NCBI RefSeq assembly: GCF_032268605.1
Contig: NZ_CP130318.1
Span: 6,030,501-6,094,500 of the forward strand
DNA: 64,000 nucleotides
DNA from: Paenibacillus aurantius
GTDB lineage: Bacteria; Bacillota; Bacilli; Paenibacillales; NBRC-103111
Direction: 5' to 3'
Positions 34,805 to 44,034 of the stretch are shown here, piece after piece. The position numbers were made by a program, and so were the translations under genes. The notes beneath the pieces were generated by a model. The model ran no database searches and was not told where the DNA came from. It was given only the letters and a program-made list of their open reading frames with translations. Each line of letters begins with the position of its first letter. Position 1 is the stretch's first letter.

Positions 34805-34935
34805 TCGTCACCGGCCGACAGTCCTTGTATAATGGGGACTAGTGATTAAACGGGCCCGGCTGACCTGGAAGAGGAAAGCCTTGCAGTGAACGGATTGACT
34901 GGAAACGGACCCGCTCTCCAAGGGAGAGCTATTTT
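34805..34935 (+). promoter_or_regulatory. Promoter and hairpin leader of the first SulP gene
   Basis: TCGTCA (34805-34810), 17 bases, TATAAT (34828-34833). The leader of about 150 bases contains GCTCTCC (34913-34919), a 3-base loop and GGAGAGC (34923-34929), then TATTTT, a weak terminator-like hairpin about 60 bases before the gene. The rest of 34641-34994 holds no gene. Confidence 0.5.
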
Positions 34936-34994
34936 CGATTTGCGCTGACGGTCAGGTTGACCTTGTCGGAGCGATATAAGGAGTGAACCTTTTT

Positions 34995-36449
34995 TTGCTG
35001 TACTCAAAAATGAAAAACCACTGGTTCTTCAACATCCGCAAGGACGTGCTTGCCGGGATGACGGTGGCCTTCGCCCTTATTCCGGAAGCCATCGCCTTCT
35101 CCATTCTGGCCGGAGTAGATCCGATGGTCGGCTTGTACGCTTCCTTCTGTATTGCGGTCACTATCTCCTTCGTCGGCGGCCGCATGGGGATGATCTCCGC
35201 CGCCACCGGCGCCATGGCTTCCTTGATGGGACCCATTATCGCCAGCTACGGCTTGGAATATCTATTCGCCGCCTCCATTCTGACCGGAATCATCCAGTAC
35301 CTGATGGGGGTTCTCAAGTTCGGCCGGTTCATCAGCTTCATCCCCCACTCGGTCGTCACCGGCTTCGTCAACGCTCTGGCCATCATTATTTTCATGGCCC
35401 AGCTTCCGAATTTCGAGGGAGCCGGATGGGTGATGTACGCCATGGTGGCGGGCACGCTCCTGGTGGTCTACGGACTTCCGCTGCTGACCAAAGCCGTTCC
35501 TTCCGCTCTCGTGGCCATTATTGTGATGACCATTGTTGCCGTCACCTTTCACCTTGATTTGCGGACCGTCGGTGATATGGGGACCATCACCCAGGCCCTT
35601 CCCTTCCTCCACATTCCCGATATCGGCTTGTCCTTTCAGACGCTGCTGAATCTTCTTCCGTTCTCGATTGCTCTGGCGATCGTCGGGATAACCGAGTCGC
35701 TTATGACCGCCACGATCGTCGATGAAATGACGGAGACCAAGAGTGACAAGAACAAAGAAGTGAGGGGCCAGGGACTGGCGAACATCGTATCCGGGTTCTT
35801 CGGCGGAATGGCGGGGTGCGCCATGATCGGCCAGACCGTCATCAACGTGAAATCGGGAGGCCGTTCCCGGCTGTCCACGTTCGTCGCCGGAACGTTCCTG
35901 CTCATCCTGATCCTCGCGCTTGGGGATGTCGTGAGGCAGATACCCATGGCCGCACTCGTCGGCGTCATGATCATGGTATCCGCCAGCACCTTCGATTGGG
36001 GCTCCATCCGGACGCTGAACCGGATCCCCCGCAGCGATGCGCTCGTCATGGTCCTCACCGTGGTGATTGTGGTGGCCACTCATAATCTGGCCATCGGCGT
36101 TCTGTCCGGAGTGGCCCTCAGCGCCCTTATCTTCGGATGGCGGTCCGCCCGGATCCATGCCCAATCCTCCGTTGACCCTACGGGAACAAAGGTCTACCGG
36201 ATCACGGGACAGCTCTTCTTTGGAACGATGCTGCATTTTGCCGACCTATTCCCTTACAAGGAAGACCCCGATTCCATCCGGATCGACTTCAGCGCATCTC
36301 ATGTATGGGACCACTCCGCCATCACGGCGATCGCCAAGGTGATGGCGAAGTACGAGCATCTTGGCAAGAAGGTAACGATTGTCGGGCTTAACGAGGAGAG
36401 CCAGCGGCTCGTGGATCGAGTTGGACTGGCCGTTCCTTCGGGACATTAA
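34995..36449 (+). CDS. SulP-family anion permease with STAS domain
   Basis: A 484-residue membrane transporter of sulfate, bicarbonate or another anion. The SulP core runs about residues 10-390, opening with [21 protein letters not shown] and containing [12 protein letters not shown] and [20 protein letters not shown]; a cytoplasmic STAS domain covers the last 90 residues ([15 protein letters not shown]). The start is uncertain: GTG at 34983 overlaps the AAGGAG ribosome site, while TTG at 34995 is 11 bases after it and is preferred. A strong terminator follows. Confidence 0.92.
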   Translation: MLYSKMKNHWFFNIRKDVLAGMTVAFALIPEAIAFSILAGVDPMVGLYASFCIAVTISFVGGRMGMISAATGAMASLMGPIIASYGLEYLFAASILTGIIQYLMGVLKFGRFISFIPHSVVTGFVNALAIIIFMAQLPNFEGAGWVMYAMVAGTLLVVYGLPLLTKAVPSALVAIIVMTIVAVTFHLDLRTVGDMGTITQALPFLHIPDIGLSFQTLLNLLPFSIALAIVGITESLMTATIVDEMTETKSDKNKEVRGQGLANIVSGFFGGMAGCAMIGQTVINVKSGGRSRLSTFVAGTFLLILILALGDVVRQIPMAALVGVMIMVSASTFDWGSIRTLNRIPRSDALVMVLTVVIVVATHNLAIGVLSGVALSALIFGWRSARIHAQSSVDPTGTKVYRITGQLFFGTMLHFADLFPYKEDPDSIRIDFSASHVWDHSAITAIAKVMAKYEHLGKKVTIVGLNEESQRLVDRVGLAVPSGH

Positions 36450-36504
36450 GCTGTAAAAGCGGCATAGCTCCGCGTCGGCCCGCTGCCGTTCGCGTTACCG
36501 CAGC

Positions 36505-36548
36505 AAAAGGGATAGAATCCAGAGAGGCTCTGGGTTCTATCCCTTTTT
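36505..36548. terminator. Strong bidirectional terminator
   Basis: AAAAGGGATAGAA (36505-36517) pairs with TTCTATCCCTTTT (36535-36547), with inner CCAGAG/CTCTGG. It separates the convergent SulP gene and NarL-type two-component operon. Confidence 0.93.
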
Positions 36549-36588
36549 GATTTGATCTACAGATATGAATAAAACCTCCGCAGCCAAC

Positions 36589-37263
36589 TTACTTCCGCTC
36601 CTGCTCGCCTTGAAACAGCCCCATCTCCCGCGCCTTGCGGGCGGCCTCCTTGCTGCTTCCGCCCCCGAGCTTCTTCAGAATGTTGCCGACGTGAACCTTG
36701 ATCGTGCGGATCGAGACGACGAGCCGGTCGGCAATCTCCGTCTGTGTGTGGCCGCTGTCGATCATCTCGAGCACCGTCAGCTCCGCCGGGGTGATCTGCG
36801 AGCGCAGCTCCTTGGTCTTGTACTCCTGCTCGACCTGCTTCAGCCGGCGGAACTCCTCCCTCATCTGCTCGGCCACGCTTGCGCTGATGGGTGATTCCTT
36901 CGCATAAGCCGCCCTCACGGCGTCAGGAATCTTCTCGAAATCGGATTTCACGAGATAATCCGCTGCTCCCGCCCGGAAGGCGTCGAAGATAAGCTCCTTG
37001 TCCTGCATGGAGGTCAGCATCAGCACCCGGGCCGTGCACGATTGGCACACCTCGGCGGTCAGCCAGATGCCCTCCGCCTGGCTGGCGAGCATAATGTCCA
37101 TGAGCACGACGTCGAAGTCCTCCTCGCGGATAGCCTTCAGCGCTTCCTCCGGCGTTTCCGCCTGCCCCTTTACCTCAATATCCGGCTCTTTGGCCAGGTA
37201 GGCTGCTAATCCCCTTCGCCAGTCCCGGTCATCCTCTACGATCAATACGCGTATGTTATCCAT
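36589..37263 (-). CDS. Response regulator, NarL/LuxR type
   Basis: A 224-residue regulator: receiver domain with IVEDD and phospho-acceptor Asp56 in VVLMDIMLA, then a LuxR-type helix-turn-helix with LTVLEMIDSGHTQTEIADRL and VSIRTIKVHVGNILKKL. GGAGGGG precedes the ATG. It overlaps the kinase gene by 8 bases. The target genes are not evident; the neighbouring M29 aminopeptidase is divergent from the kinase. Confidence 0.95.
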   Translation of the reverse strand: MDNIRVLIVEDDRDWRRGLAAYLAKEPDIEVKGQAETPEEALKAIREEDFDVVLMDIMLASQAEGIWLTAEVCQSCTARVLMLTSMQDKELIFDAFRAGAADYLVKSDFEKIPDAVRAAYAKESPISASVAEQMREEFRRLKQVEQEYKTKELRSQITPAELTVLEMIDSGHTQTEIADRLVVSIRTIKVHVGNILKKLGGGSSKEAARKAREMGLFQGEQERK

Positions 37264-38614
37264 GCTTTCTCCCCTCCGCCTTCCGCGGAAATCCCATGGT
37301 TACTCTTGTTCCCTGCCCCGGCTCGCTCGCAATGTCGAAGCGCCCCCCGTGCTTGCGCATCACCTGGTAGCAGTAGGCGAGACCGAGACCGAAATTATGG
37401 CGATGACTGCCCTTCGTCGTAAAAAACGGCTCCATCACGCGCTTCATATTCGCTTTCGAGATGCCCGTTCCCGTATCCTTCACCTCGATGCGCACCTGCT
37501 TCTTGTCTCCCTGCAGCCGGATCTCCAGCTCTCCTCCGAGGGGCATGGCCTCGAGCGCGTTGGTCAGCAGGTTGTTCAGCGCTTCGAGCACCTGCTCCCG
37601 GTCGCACTCGATCTCGGCGTCTTCCTCGTAGCGGCGGATGACCGTTACGCCGTTCAGCCTTGGAGCAAGCTGCTCGAGCAGCAGGTCCAGCAGCTCCGCC
37701 GGCTGGTGCAGGCCTTTGCGAAGGAGCAGATCCTGGGTCTGGTCCTGCACGCGGTTGATCATTTCCTGGATATGGCGGGAGGAATCGAGGATCACCCGGA
37801 TGTCCTCCGCCAGCTCCTCCTGGCCGGTTTCCTCCGCGTAGGCGCGGATTTTGTCGCCGAAGAGCTTCATTTTGCCGACGTCGTTCTTGATCGAATGGTT
37901 CAGGATCGCCGTTCCCGAAGTAATCGCGCGGATCGTATAATCCAGCTTCCGCGTCTCGATGAGCACCCGGATCCCCAGGAAGCCGAAGTTCAGAATCGCG
38001 ATCAGGAACAAGATAACGGCTATGAGGATGAACCAGGTGTTGTACCTCCACATTTCCGCGTACCCGAGGCTCGGGAGAATATAATTCATGACGGAGCACA
38101 GAAGAACGGCCGGCAGCACCGCCAGCGTCGTATAGAAATGATTCCGCCGCAGCGAAAGGCTCTGTTCCCTTCTCGTCAGGACGAGATACGTTCCGAACGC
38201 CAGGTACGGCAGCACCCACAAAAGAGCGATCCGGTAAGGGATCGGATAGACCGGCGTGACGGACAGCAGGGTCGCCCCAATCGGCAGAAGAAGAAGGACG
38301 GCCAGCGCCTGTTCGCGCCCGCGCAGCAGAGCCGGGGTCCGGTAGTGGACGGCGAACAGCACGAAGCAGTAGGGCAGCCCATAATACTGGGTGACGGACA
38401 GGCTGTTCTGCACAATGGTCAGCAGCCGTAGCCCCGCCTCGCCGGCGTTCCGGCTCACCGCGTAAGGCATCACGTAGTCGCCCATGAGAGCGGCCAGCGC
38501 CCCGCAGCCCCCGCAAAAAGCCACTCCGCTCAGCCACCGCGTCGCCGGGCTCCGCCCGTCGGACAGCAGCAAAATTCCCCCAATGGCCCACAGGCCGAGG
38601 AACACGAACAGCAT
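37256..38614 (-). CDS. Sensor histidine kinase with multi-pass membrane sensor
   Basis: A 452-residue kinase. Six or seven membrane helices fill the first 220 residues with short loops, suggesting it senses a membrane or intramembrane signal. The dimerisation segment has an unusual box ILNHSIKNDVGKMKLF. The HATPase domain is complete: N box LNNLLTNALEAMP, G1 DTGTG, and G2 NFGLGLAYCYQ. It partners with the NarL-type regulator. A minus-strand TATAAT is seen at 38699-38704, about 85 bases upstream. Confidence 0.92.
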   Translation of the reverse strand: MLFVFLGLWAIGGILLLSDGRSPATRWLSGVAFCGGCGALAALMGDYVMPYAVSRNAGEAGLRLLTIVQNSLSVTQYYGLPYCFVLFAVHYRTPALLRGREQALAVLLLLPIGATLLSVTPVYPIPYRIALLWVLPYLAFGTYLVLTRREQSLSLRRNHFYTTLAVLPAVLLCSVMNYILPSLGYAEMWRYNTWFILIAVILFLIAILNFGFLGIRVLIETRKLDYTIRAITSGTAILNHSIKNDVGKMKLFGDKIRAYAEETGQEELAEDIRVILDSSRHIQEMINRVQDQTQDLLLRKGLHQPAELLDLLLEQLAPRLNGVTVIRRYEEDAEIECDREQVLEALNNLLTNALEAMPLGGELEIRLQGDKKQVRIEVKDTGTGISKANMKRVMEPFFTTKGSHRHNFGLGLAYCYQVMRKHGGRFDIASEPGQGTRVTMGFPRKAEGRKHG

Positions 38615-39008
38615 GGTCGAGAAGTCCCCTCTTTCCCTTTTCGTGGCCTGCCATGACGGGTGGTTCGGCCAAATTCCGAATCGTTTCTCAGCAGGGACAT
38701 TATACCATAGAGCCGGGTATTTTTTGTTCAGGCTTTATGCCCAAAATCTTACAGCTTCTACTGGAGATGTCCGTCGATGGTTGGCTCCGCTTGAGACGGG
38801 TGGATGATCGTTTGGGGAACCGGGCGGAGGCATGATAAACTTAAAGGGATAGGAAGAGGAATCGGGTGCCCGCTTGGTTGGGCGCGTTCCCGGAACAGCT
38901 GGCGGGTCGGGTGCTGCAGGGACACTTCCCTGAGAACGATTGGGGCTCCCGTACGGGGCCCGGCTCTCCGGCCGTCAGATCCGTCATAAAGAGAGGAGAA
39001 GGTGGCAA
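38615..39008. other. Intergenic region between the kinase and the aminopeptidase
   Basis: It holds the divergent promoters: minus-strand TATAAT at 38699-38704 for the kinase, and a weak TTGGGG (38812-38817) with GATAAA (38834-38839) for the aminopeptidase. The resulting aminopeptidase leader of about 165 bases is GC-rich. I looked for a T-box or known riboswitch pattern there and saw none. Confidence 0.4.
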
Positions 39009-40247
39009 ATGCAGATGGATGCTTTTCAACAGCGGCTGAATCAATACGCCGAGCTGGCGCTTCGGGTCGGGGTGAACCTTCAGCCCGGGCAGTATCTCGT
39101 CATCAACGCTCCGGTGGAGTCCGCCGATTTCGTCCGGGCCGCCGCGCGTCAAGCGTATGAAGCCGGTGCCCGCGAAGTGCACGTGGAATGGATCGACGAC
39201 GAGCTTACCCGCATCAAATATGAAGGCGCGCCGCAAGAAACGCTGGCCGAGTATACCCATTGGCGTGCCCAAGGCTTCACGGAAATGGCAAAGAAGGGGG
39301 CGGCCTTCCTCTACGTTTCGGCCACCAATCCGGACCTGCTGCAGGGCATCGACCCGGAGAGAATTGCGACCGCGGGCAAAACCGCCGCCTCCGCCATGAA
39401 GGAGTTCAGCGCTTATACGCGGACGGGACGGGTCAGCTGGGCTATCATTTCCGTTCCAGGAAAGGCTTGGTCTCACAAAGTATTCCCAGGTGTTACCGAT
39501 GAAGAGAGCGTAGCCAAGCTGTGGGAAGCAATCTTTCACGCTACCCGGCTGGGGGCCGAGGATCCGGTTCAGGCTTGGCAGGATCATATCCGCAAGCTGG
39601 AAGAGAAGAGGAAGGTGCTGAACGACCGGCAGCTGCAGAAGCTGGTGTACCGGGGGCCCGGCACGAACCTGACGATCGAGCTCCCCGAGACCCATCTCTG
39701 GTCGGGCGGCGGCATGAAGAACGAGAAAGGGGTGTTTTTCGTTCCGAATCTGCCGACCGAGGAGGTCTTCACCGTCCCTCTCAAGCAGGGCACGCAGGGA
39801 ACGGTCCGCAGCACGAAGCCGCTGAATTACGCCGGCAACCTGATCGAAGACTTCACCCTGACGTTCGAGAACGGCCGGGTAACCGACGTGAAAGCGGCCC
39901 GGGGGGAAGAAGTGCTCCGCAAGGTGCTGCAGACCGACGAAGGGGCCTCCTTCCTCGGAGAGGTGGCGCTGGTGCCGGTGAAGTCCCCGATCTCCGAGAG
40001 CGGCATTCTCTTCTACAACACGCTGTACGACGAGAACGCCTCCTGTCACCTGGCCCTGGGAGCCGCCCTGCCCTTCTGCATCGAGAACGGCACGACGCTG
40101 AATCCCGGTGAGCTGGCGGAGCTCGGCCTGAACAACAGCCTGATTCACATCGACTTCATGATCGGCTCGGCCGAGCTCGACATTGACGGAATTACCCGCG
40201 ACGGGAAGACCGTGCCGGTGTTCCGCCAGGGGAACTGGGCGCTGTAG
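39009..40247 (+). CDS. M29-family aminopeptidase (AmpS type)
   Basis: A 412-residue cytoplasmic metallo-aminopeptidase that trims N-terminal residues. Typical M29 marks: LQPGQYLVINAPVESADF at the N-terminus and metal-ligand regions ETHLWSGGGMK, NLPTEEVFT, SCHLALGAA and LIHIDFMIGS, where Glu, His and Asp bind two metals. Length is normal for the family. The ATG is preceded by GGAGAAGG. A terminator lies downstream. Confidence 0.95.
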   Translation: MQMDAFQQRLNQYAELALRVGVNLQPGQYLVINAPVESADFVRAAARQAYEAGAREVHVEWIDDELTRIKYEGAPQETLAEYTHWRAQGFTEMAKKGAAFLYVSATNPDLLQGIDPERIATAGKTAASAMKEFSAYTRTGRVSWAIISVPGKAWSHKVFPGVTDEESVAKLWEAIFHATRLGAEDPVQAWQDHIRKLEEKRKVLNDRQLQKLVYRGPGTNLTIELPETHLWSGGGMKNEKGVFFVPNLPTEEVFTVPLKQGTQGTVRSTKPLNYAGNLIEDFTLTFENGRVTDVKAARGEEVLRKVLQTDEGASFLGEVALVPVKSPISESGILFYNTLYDENASCHLALGAALPFCIENGTTLNPGELAELGLNNSLIHIDFMIGSAELDIDGITRDGKTVPVFRQGNWAL

Positions 40248-40320
40248 AGCATAAGCAGCGGGTATGGGATCCCAATAAACGGCCATCTATCCAAGTTATC
40301 GTAAACATTGGATTTCAAAC

Positions 40321-40367
40321 AAAAAACCGGACGCTGATTCTTCACGAATCGCCTCCGGTTTTCTTTT
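40321..40367 (+). terminator. Intrinsic terminator
   Basis: AAAACCGG (40323-40330) pairs with CCGGTTTT (40355-40362), with inner GATTC/GAATC, then CTTTT. It follows the aminopeptidase. Confidence 0.88.
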
Positions 40368-40383
40368 CGCTTTTTTCCATCCA

Positions 40384-40428
40384 TTGAATCTGCATTCTTT
40401 TTTGTTATGATATATTTAAATATTTGAA
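40384..40428 (+). promoter_or_regulatory. arsR-type gene promoter and candidate operator
   Basis: TTGAAT (40384-40389), 16 bases, TATGAT (40406-40411). It is overlapped and followed by TATATTTAAATATTTGAA (40411-40428), an AT-rich near-palindrome of the kind ArsR/SmtB repressors bind. Confidence 0.55.
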
Positions 40429-40449
40429 GAACTGAAGGAGAACAGGAAG

Positions 40450-40782
40450 ATGAATTTGGAGCTTCAACAATTTAAAGCGGAATTTTTCAAAGCATTGGCA
40501 CATCCCCTTCGGATCCGCATACTTGAACTATTGTCGGAAGGCGATAAGTCGGTCAATGAAATCCAATCCCTTATTGGCAGCGAGGGTTCGGCGGTTTCCC
40601 AGCAGCTTGCCATCCTCCGGAATAAGAACGTAGTGGTTGGCAGTAAAGACGGCACCACAGTGGTATACAGCCTTCGTGATCCCTTGGTCAAAGACTTGCT
40701 GAGCGTAGCCAAGCAGATTTTTGATAATCACCTGGCTGGTACGATATCTCTACTGGAGAACATACGAGCCAAAGATTTGTGA
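40450..40782 (+). CDS. ArsR/SmtB-family repressor
   Basis: A 110-residue winged-helix regulator. Seen: FFKALAHPLRIRILELLSEG, then SVNEIQSLIGSEGSAVSQQLA as the recognition helix and the wing VVVGSKDGTTVVYSL. It has no cysteines, so it lacks the classical arsenic or cadmium thiol site and probably senses another signal (redox, anion, or metal through His/Asp). AAGGAG precedes the ATG. It lies upstream of a SulP permease that it likely controls. Confidence 0.93.
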   Translation: MNLELQQFKAEFFKALAHPLRIRILELLSEGDKSVNEIQSLIGSEGSAVSQQLAILRNKNVVVGSKDGTTVVYSLRDPLVKDLLSVAKQIFDNHLAGTISLLENIRAKDL

Positions 40783-40813
40783 ATTCATCTCTATAAGGCA
40801 GGATAAGAAAATT

Positions 40814-40843
40814 AATGTTTCCAAAGAGACATTGATTTTTTTT
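40814..40843 (+). terminator. Terminator between the repressor and the SulP gene
   Basis: AATGTTTC (40814-40821), CAAA loop, GAGACATT (40826-40833), then GATTTTTTTT. It should stop most read-through from the repressor gene. Confidence 0.75.
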
Positions 40844-40865
40844 ATGCATAGGATTATCATTTTTC

Positions 40866-40893
40866 TATATATTCAAATAATCAAATATATGAA
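40866..40893 (+). promoter_or_regulatory. Second candidate ArsR site before the SulP start
   Basis: An AT-rich element with ATATTCAAATA, then TCAAATATATGAA, resembling the site at 40411-40428. It ends 13 bases before the SulP start codon. Confidence 0.45.
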
Positions 40894-40906
40894 AAGAAGG
40901 GTTGCT

Positions 40907-42628
40907 ATGAAGGGGACGGGAAGATTTCAGCGAGTCCATGTCCAAACTTTACGTCATGATCTAACGGCTGGACTGGTGGTCGGCGTTGTTGCGATACCGC
41001 TCGCTATGGCTTTCGCCATTGCCTCGGGAGTAAAGCCCCAATATGGGATCTACTCGACTATTATCGCCGGATTTCTCATTTCCCTGCTGGGCGGCTCCCG
41101 ATTCCAGATCGGCGGTCCGACAGGCGCCTTCATCCCCGTTTTGTTAGGGATCGTGATTCAATTCGGATACGAAAAACTGCTTATCGCCGGTATGCTGGCG
41201 GGGCTTATCCTTGTTTTGATGGGGGTTTTCAAGCTGGGGGTACTGATTCAATACATTCCCCGTCCTGTTACCATCGGTTTTACATCAGGCATCGCGGTCA
41301 TCATTTTCTCAGGCCAAATCTCCAACTTTCTGGGACTTCGCGGTCTACAAAGCCATGAGTCCTTCTGGGACAACATGAAAGAAATCGGCATGCATCTTTA
41401 CGCGGTCAACCTTTACAGTATCCTTACTGCCCTGCTCAGCCTTGCCGTTATTCTTATTCTGCCGAGGTTTCTACCCAAAATACCCGCATCGTTGATAGGA
41501 CTCCTTGTTTCAAGCCTCATGGCTTCCCTGTTTTTCGGCGGAAAGGTGGCGACGATCGGTTCGACTTTTGGGGCGATCCCCAGCTCGCTTCCGTCCTTGA
41601 CCCTGCCCACGATTACGATAGATAACATACTGGAGCTTCTTCCCGCTGCTTTGGTTATCGCCATGCTCGGGGGAATCGAATCGCTGCTGTCTGCTGTTGT
41701 GGCAGACGGCATGACAGGCACAAGACATAACAGCAACCGTGAGCTCATCGGACAAGGAATCGCTAATCTGATAACACCCTTATTCGGAGGAATTCCCGCG
41801 ACCGGCGCCATCGCCCGGACGGCAACCAATATTAAGAACGGCGCCGTCTCCCCTGTTTCCGGCATGGTGCATGGCCTAGTGGTGCTGCTTGTGCTGCTAT
41901 TGCTCGCTCCTTGGGCTTCTCTTATTCCTTTAGCGAGTATGGCGCCGATCCTGATGGTTGTGGCCTGGAATATGAGTGAAAGGAGAGACTTCGCCCACGT
42001 ATTGAAAACGCGAACCAGTGATTCCCTAGTCTTGGTCATCACATTCCTGCTGACGGTGTTTACGAATTTGACGACAGCCGTTGAAGCGGGGTTAGGGTTG
42101 GCGGTCATTCTCTTTGTTAAGCGGATGAGCGATAATCTTGTTGTAACCAAAGTCCTTCCCGATAGCCACGGCCATGATTGTCCCCAGATCCATATTTATA
42201 CCATTGAGGGACCTTTGTTCTTTGGCACGGCCCATCGGTTCGAAAAGTCCATCATGGACACGATTCCTCTGCACCCGCGGATTTTGCTGCTCCGTATGGG
42301 CAAGATGCCTTTCATGGATTCTACAGGGGAATCCAACCTCGCCAGTATCGTAAACCATTTTAACAAATCGGGTGGAACGGTTCTGATCTCGGATATTCAG
42401 CCCCAGCCCAGAGAATATCTTAAGAAAACCGGATTAAGCGAACGGATTGGGGAAAGTCAATTTTTCGAGCATACCGGCGAGGCCATTAGCGCGGCACTGG
42501 AAAGATTGGATCAGCCGAAATGCCGGGCTTGTAAACACTTGGCTTATCGGGAATGTACAGCGCTATCTTCTTGCTCACCGAAGCCGCTGGACACAAAGCC
42601 GGTTCCTTCGCTCCCGGCAAACCATTAG
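40907..42628 (+). CDS. SulP-family permease with STAS domain and Cys-rich tail
   Basis: A 573-residue anion transporter. Core helices fill about residues 15-420 (LTAGLVVGVVAIPLAMAFAI, FQIGGPTGAFIPVL); the STAS domain follows (about 435-535, MGKMPFMDSTGESNL). The end has CRAC-x7-C-x5-C, four cysteines that could bind a metal or respond to thiols; this tail is absent from the other SulP in the window. Start at MKGTGRF is chosen for AGAAGG 6 bases upstream; a frame opening at 40721 is an overlap with the repressor gene. Likely regulated by the ArsR-type protein. Confidence 0.93.
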   Translation: MKGTGRFQRVHVQTLRHDLTAGLVVGVVAIPLAMAFAIASGVKPQYGIYSTIIAGFLISLLGGSRFQIGGPTGAFIPVLLGIVIQFGYEKLLIAGMLAGLILVLMGVFKLGVLIQYIPRPVTIGFTSGIAVIIFSGQISNFLGLRGLQSHESFWDNMKEIGMHLYAVNLYSILTALLSLAVILILPRFLPKIPASLIGLLVSSLMASLFFGGKVATIGSTFGAIPSSLPSLTLPTITIDNILELLPAALVIAMLGGIESLLSAVVADGMTGTRHNSNRELIGQGIANLITPLFGGIPATGAIARTATNIKNGAVSPVSGMVHGLVVLLVLLLLAPWASLIPLASMAPILMVVAWNMSERRDFAHVLKTRTSDSLVLVITFLLTVFTNLTTAVEAGLGLAVILFVKRMSDNLVVTKVLPDSHGHDCPQIHIYTIEGPLFFGTAHRFEKSIMDTIPLHPRILLLRMGKMPFMDSTGESNLASIVNHFNKSGGTVLISDIQPQPREYLKKTGLSERIGESQFFEHTGEAISAALERLDQPKCRACKHLAYRECTALSSCSPKPLDTKPVPSLPANH

Positions 42629-42650
42629 CGGGCAGGATGGACGTGTTGAT

Positions 42651-42688
42651 AGTAAAAAAGAGGCTGCGCCGGCAGTCTCTTTTTTACT
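42651..42688. terminator. Bidirectional terminator
   Basis: AGTAAAAAAGAG (42651-42662) pairs with CTCTTTTTTACT (42677-42688), with inner CTGC/GCAG. It separates the convergent SulP and universal stress genes. Confidence 0.93.
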
Positions 42689-42707
42689 CGTCAGCCTGTC
42701 CGCCCCT

Positions 42708-43139
42708 CTACTTTACGATTAAAACCGGAACCTTGGAATGCTGTACGACATAATGGCTGACACTGCCGAGAAACAGCTCTTTCAATCCGTTGAGCCCCCG
42801 GCTGCCCATGATAATGAGATCTGTTCCCCTTCCCTTCGCGAATTCAAGAATTTTACTCTCCGGTTTTCCCTCCAACAGCGAAACCGTATGAGGGTTTTCC
42901 AAGCCGGACAGCTCTTTTTTCAATCTCTTTATGGTTTCTTCCCCGTATTGTAAATCGGAATCATAGAAATTTGGTGTAGTCATGGGATAAACCCCAGGAA
43001 TAGCCGGATTATTATTAAGCACCATAACGACATCTAAAGCAATGCTCTTGTTGGATTCAGCCATTTGCACGGCTTTCCCAAGCGCCTTCTCGGATAACTC
43101 CGAGCCGTCAAAAGCAACCAAAATCCTCTCGTAAAACAT
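42708..43139 (-). CDS. Universal stress protein (UspA family)
   Basis: A 143-residue cytoplasmic protein of the Usp fold: strand ILVAFDGSELSEKALGKAV at the start and the ATP-binding tail IIMGSRGLNGLKELFLGSVS followed by VVQHSKVPVLIVK. The G-2x-G-9x-G-S pattern indicates an ATP-binding UspFG-type member. Start at MFYERIL with AGGTGCAGG upstream; an ATG at 43175 would add 12 residues without a ribosome site. It is convergent with the Cys-rich SulP gene. Confidence 0.93.
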   Translation of the reverse strand: MFYERILVAFDGSELSEKALGKAVQMAESNKSIALDVVMVLNNNPAIPGVYPMTTPNFYDSDLQYGEETIKRLKKELSGLENPHTVSLLEGKPESKILEFAKGRGTDLIIMGSRGLNGLKELFLGSVSHYVVQHSKVPVLIVK

Positions 43140-43298
43140 AGACCTGCACCTGCTTCCTATAGGATTTACTTTCATTGTAAACCCTGCAGGAGCGAAGGAA
43201 TAGGAGAAAAATCACACTTTGCGGGAGCGGCTGCTACCGCGGATGAAGGCCATGCCCGATCTAACCATCAGGTGGCAGTCCTTGCCCAGCCTTCTCCG

Positions 43299-44033
43299 TC
43301 AGACCGCCTTGCGGGAGAAATACGCCCAGCCTCCGGCGAAGAACACGGCGAAGCTTACCCCGATGACCGTGAACAAGGTAGCGGACGACAGGGTAAAGGC
43401 TCCGAAATCGAAGCCGCTCCGCGGCATCATGGCGAGCAGGGGCTGGGCCCACGGGTAGAAAGGGGCATAGTCCTTGGAGTTAGCCACGAGCAGGTTCGGG
43501 ATCGTAAAGATCACGTTAACCGCTAACGGCGCCGCAAAGCTTGACCACGCCGTGGAGACCGCCAGCTGAAGAGCGGCAAGCGGAAGGCAGGCGAGCCAGC
43601 CCAGGCCGATGGATAATAGCAGCTCCTCCCACGGGATTGTCCCGCCTCCTCCTTGGATCCATCCCACAAGAAGCAGCACGACGAGAAAAAGAACCTGGGT
43701 TGCGGCAAGAAGCCCCATGACAAAGACAAACTTCACGAGGTAGACCTGGGTGCGGGTCACGGGCAGCGTCAAGAGCTGCTTCCACCCGCCTCCGGCATGC
43801 TCATACCGGCAGAGTAGAGCGGAATAGACGCCGGTCAGCAGCGGCAGGAACAGCATCGCATGCAGCGTGGTCATGATCACGAGCGCCTCTATCCAGGGAA
43901 AGTCCCGGGTCCGGTCCAGCCCTCTTGTTTCGGCGTAGCCGATGAAGCCGGCCAGCACAGGGCTGATGACCAGAAGCAGCCAGAGCACGGAGCGGCGGAT
44001 TTTGAGCCATTCGGAGCGAATCAGCCGGATCAT
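43299..44033 (-). CDS. ABC-2 type exporter permease, peptide-antibiotic immunity type
   Basis: A 244-residue permease with six helices, opening MIRLIRSEWLKIRRSVLWLL as in lantibiotic-immunity (EpiG/MutG-like) permeases, with the second-helix pattern WKQLLTLPVTRTQVYLVKF. It begins 1 base from the stop of the other permease. Together with the second permease and the ATPase it should move hydrophobic peptides or lipids out of the membrane. Last gene of the three-gene operon. Confidence 0.9.
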   Translation of the reverse strand: MIRLIRSEWLKIRRSVLWLLLVISPVLAGFIGYAETRGLDRTRDFPWIEALVIMTTLHAMLFLPLLTGVYSALLCRYEHAGGGWKQLLTLPVTRTQVYLVKFVFVMGLLAATQVLFLVVLLLVGWIQGGGGTIPWEELLLSIGLGWLACLPLAALQLAVSTAWSSFAAPLAVNVIFTIPNLLVANSKDYAPFYPWAQPLLAMMPRSGFDFGAFTLSSATLFTVIGVSFAVFFAGGWAYFSRKAV

Positions 44034-44034
44034 G

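Noticed and set aside
38840-39008. Possible T-box or riboswitch in the aminopeptidase leader
   Set aside because: No T-box antiterminator consensus, no terminator before the gene and no known aptamer core were found.
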